From NCBI GenBank assembly GCA_030627025.1, contig DAOUSX010000075.1, positions 1-6,015 on the forward strand: a stretch of 6,015 bases of DNA, given 5' to 3'. The DNA is from Dehalococcoidia bacterium (GTDB lineage: Bacteria; Chloroflexota; Dehalococcoidia; GIF9; AB-539-J10). The position numbers and the translations under genes are program-made. Positions 5,460 to 6,015 of this stretch are shown here, one piece after another. How positions within the stretch are numbered: position 1 is the first letter of the stretch; each line of letters starts with the position of its first letter. The notes under the pieces were generated by a model that saw nothing but the letters and a program-made list of their open reading frames with translations, was not told the origin of the DNA and made no database searches.

Positions 5460-6015
5460 ATGCCTGAATGGAATGTTAACTTTGATGTGCAAGTTCAGGC
5501 TCAACAGCCAGAGCTCATTGCTCTCGCACAGAGAGCCTATGCTTTTGCGTCTGTAATCGCTCGTATTCCTATAACACCAAGCAGGCAATATAGAATCGAT
5601 GCGCTTAACATACTCCGAGCAGTACGTGGTACCACCGGGATAGAAGGAGCAGAGTTAACAGAGGAAGAAGTGCAGCGTATAATGGAGGCACCACCCAATA
5701 AGCCGGTTCTGCCACCAAATAGAAGGCGTGAGGAGCAAGAGGCGCGAAATGCCGAGCAGGTAATGTATTACGTGGCTACCCAACTGAGCAATGACCCAGA
5801 CTTGGTTTTGACAGAAAGCTTAGTGCGCAAACTTCACGAGATTACTACGCAAAATATTGACTATCCAGATAATATACCTGGTGAATATAGAACCTGGCCT
5901 GTAGCTGCTGGAAACTATATCCCTCCGCAAGACGGAAGCGAGGTTCGTAGATTGATGAAGGAATTCATTTCCTGGTTTAACGAGGGTGTTCCAACCAGCT
6001 GGGACCCTGTGATCA
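5460..6015 (+). CDS. Fic family protein, N-terminal part (cut by window edge)
   Basis: 185 codons of a Fic-domain protein are visible. Fic enzymes transfer AMP, or less often other groups, from nucleotides to target proteins; some serve as toxins. The N-terminal helical region carries T58-T-G-I-E62-G63, matching the (S/T)xxxE(G/N) inhibitory motif, whose Glu blocks productive ATP binding; this indicates a self-inhibited enzyme with the inhibitory helix before the Fic core. The core begins near residue 99: LTESLVRKLHEI (117-128), PGEYRTWPV (140-148), IPP (154-156) and LMKEFISWFNE (165-175) match the strands and helices before the active site. The HPFxxGNGR loop would lie beyond the window, so catalysis cannot be judged. 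The start is ATG 5460 with AAAAGG nine bases upstream; the nearby ATG at 5441 is followed at once by a stop. The gene has its own promoter and operator boxes, so it is not part of the nadA operon. Many such proteins have a C-terminal winged helix, not visible here. Confidence 0.88.
   Translation, partial: MPEWNVNFDVQVQAQQPELIALAQRAYAFASVIARIPITPSRQYRIDALNILRAVRGTTGIEGAELTEEEVQRIMEAPPNKPVLPPNRRREEQEARNAEQVMYYVATQLSNDPDLVLTESLVRKLHEITTQNIDYPDNIPGEYRTWPVAAGNYIPPQDGSEVRRLMKEFISWFNEGVPTSWDPVI

Noticed and set aside
5403..5588. 61-codon minus-strand frame over the Fic promoter and gene start
   Set aside because: It is antisense to a well-supported gene and covers operator repeats; there is no sign of coding selection.

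Overview
The window looks like part of a chromosome from an anaerobic bacterium. Two oxygen-sensitive [4Fe-4S] enzymes (MiaB, NadA) and an ADP-forming acyl-CoA synthetase-like protein sit together, GC content is moderate, and short palindromic repeats are frequent. The overall flavour (SDR and CoA-ligase sequence, repeat types) makes me think of Chloroflexota, perhaps Dehalococcoidia. That is an impression from memory; no marker in the window proves it.

Layout. (1) 1-455, minus strand: the 5' part of a radC-family gene, cut by the left edge. (2) 456-779: a 324-bp divergent intergenic region with no gene but much structure. It holds an 8-bp perfect hairpin (530-550), an inverted repeat (564-587) overlapping a possible back-to-back promoter pair, and a 50-bp element that can fold as two hairpins closed by an outer stem (641-690). 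A near-perfect Shine-Dalgarno sequence ends the region. (3) 780-5273, plus strand: a tight four-gene operon. It encodes a short-chain dehydrogenase/reductase, miaB (20-bp gap), an ADP-forming acyl-CoA synthetase alpha-like protein (8-bp overlap with miaB) and nadA (3-bp gap). (4) 5274-5459: a 186-bp spacer with an inverted copy of the 530-550 repeat core, then a strong sigma70-type promoter flanked by GGACA/TGTCC operator boxes. (5) 5460-6015: the 5' part of a Fic-family gene, cut by the right edge.

How the genes fit together. The operon genes do not form one obvious pathway. NadA makes quinolinate for NAD synthesis, MiaB modifies tRNA using SAM and Fe-S clusters, the SDR uses NAD(P)H, and the CoA-ligase-like protein probably handles acyl-CoA. 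Spacing strongly suggests co-transcription. The Fic gene has its own promoter and looks separately regulated.

The most noteworthy signals are: (a) a dispersed palindromic repeat that appears to be inserted in frame in miaB, adding about 23 residues to the linker between the MTTase and radical-SAM domains; and (b) an array of GGACA-N-TGTCC boxes in 12-bp register on both sides of the Fic promoter. I see no CRISPR array, tRNA, rRNA, transposase or complete new system.
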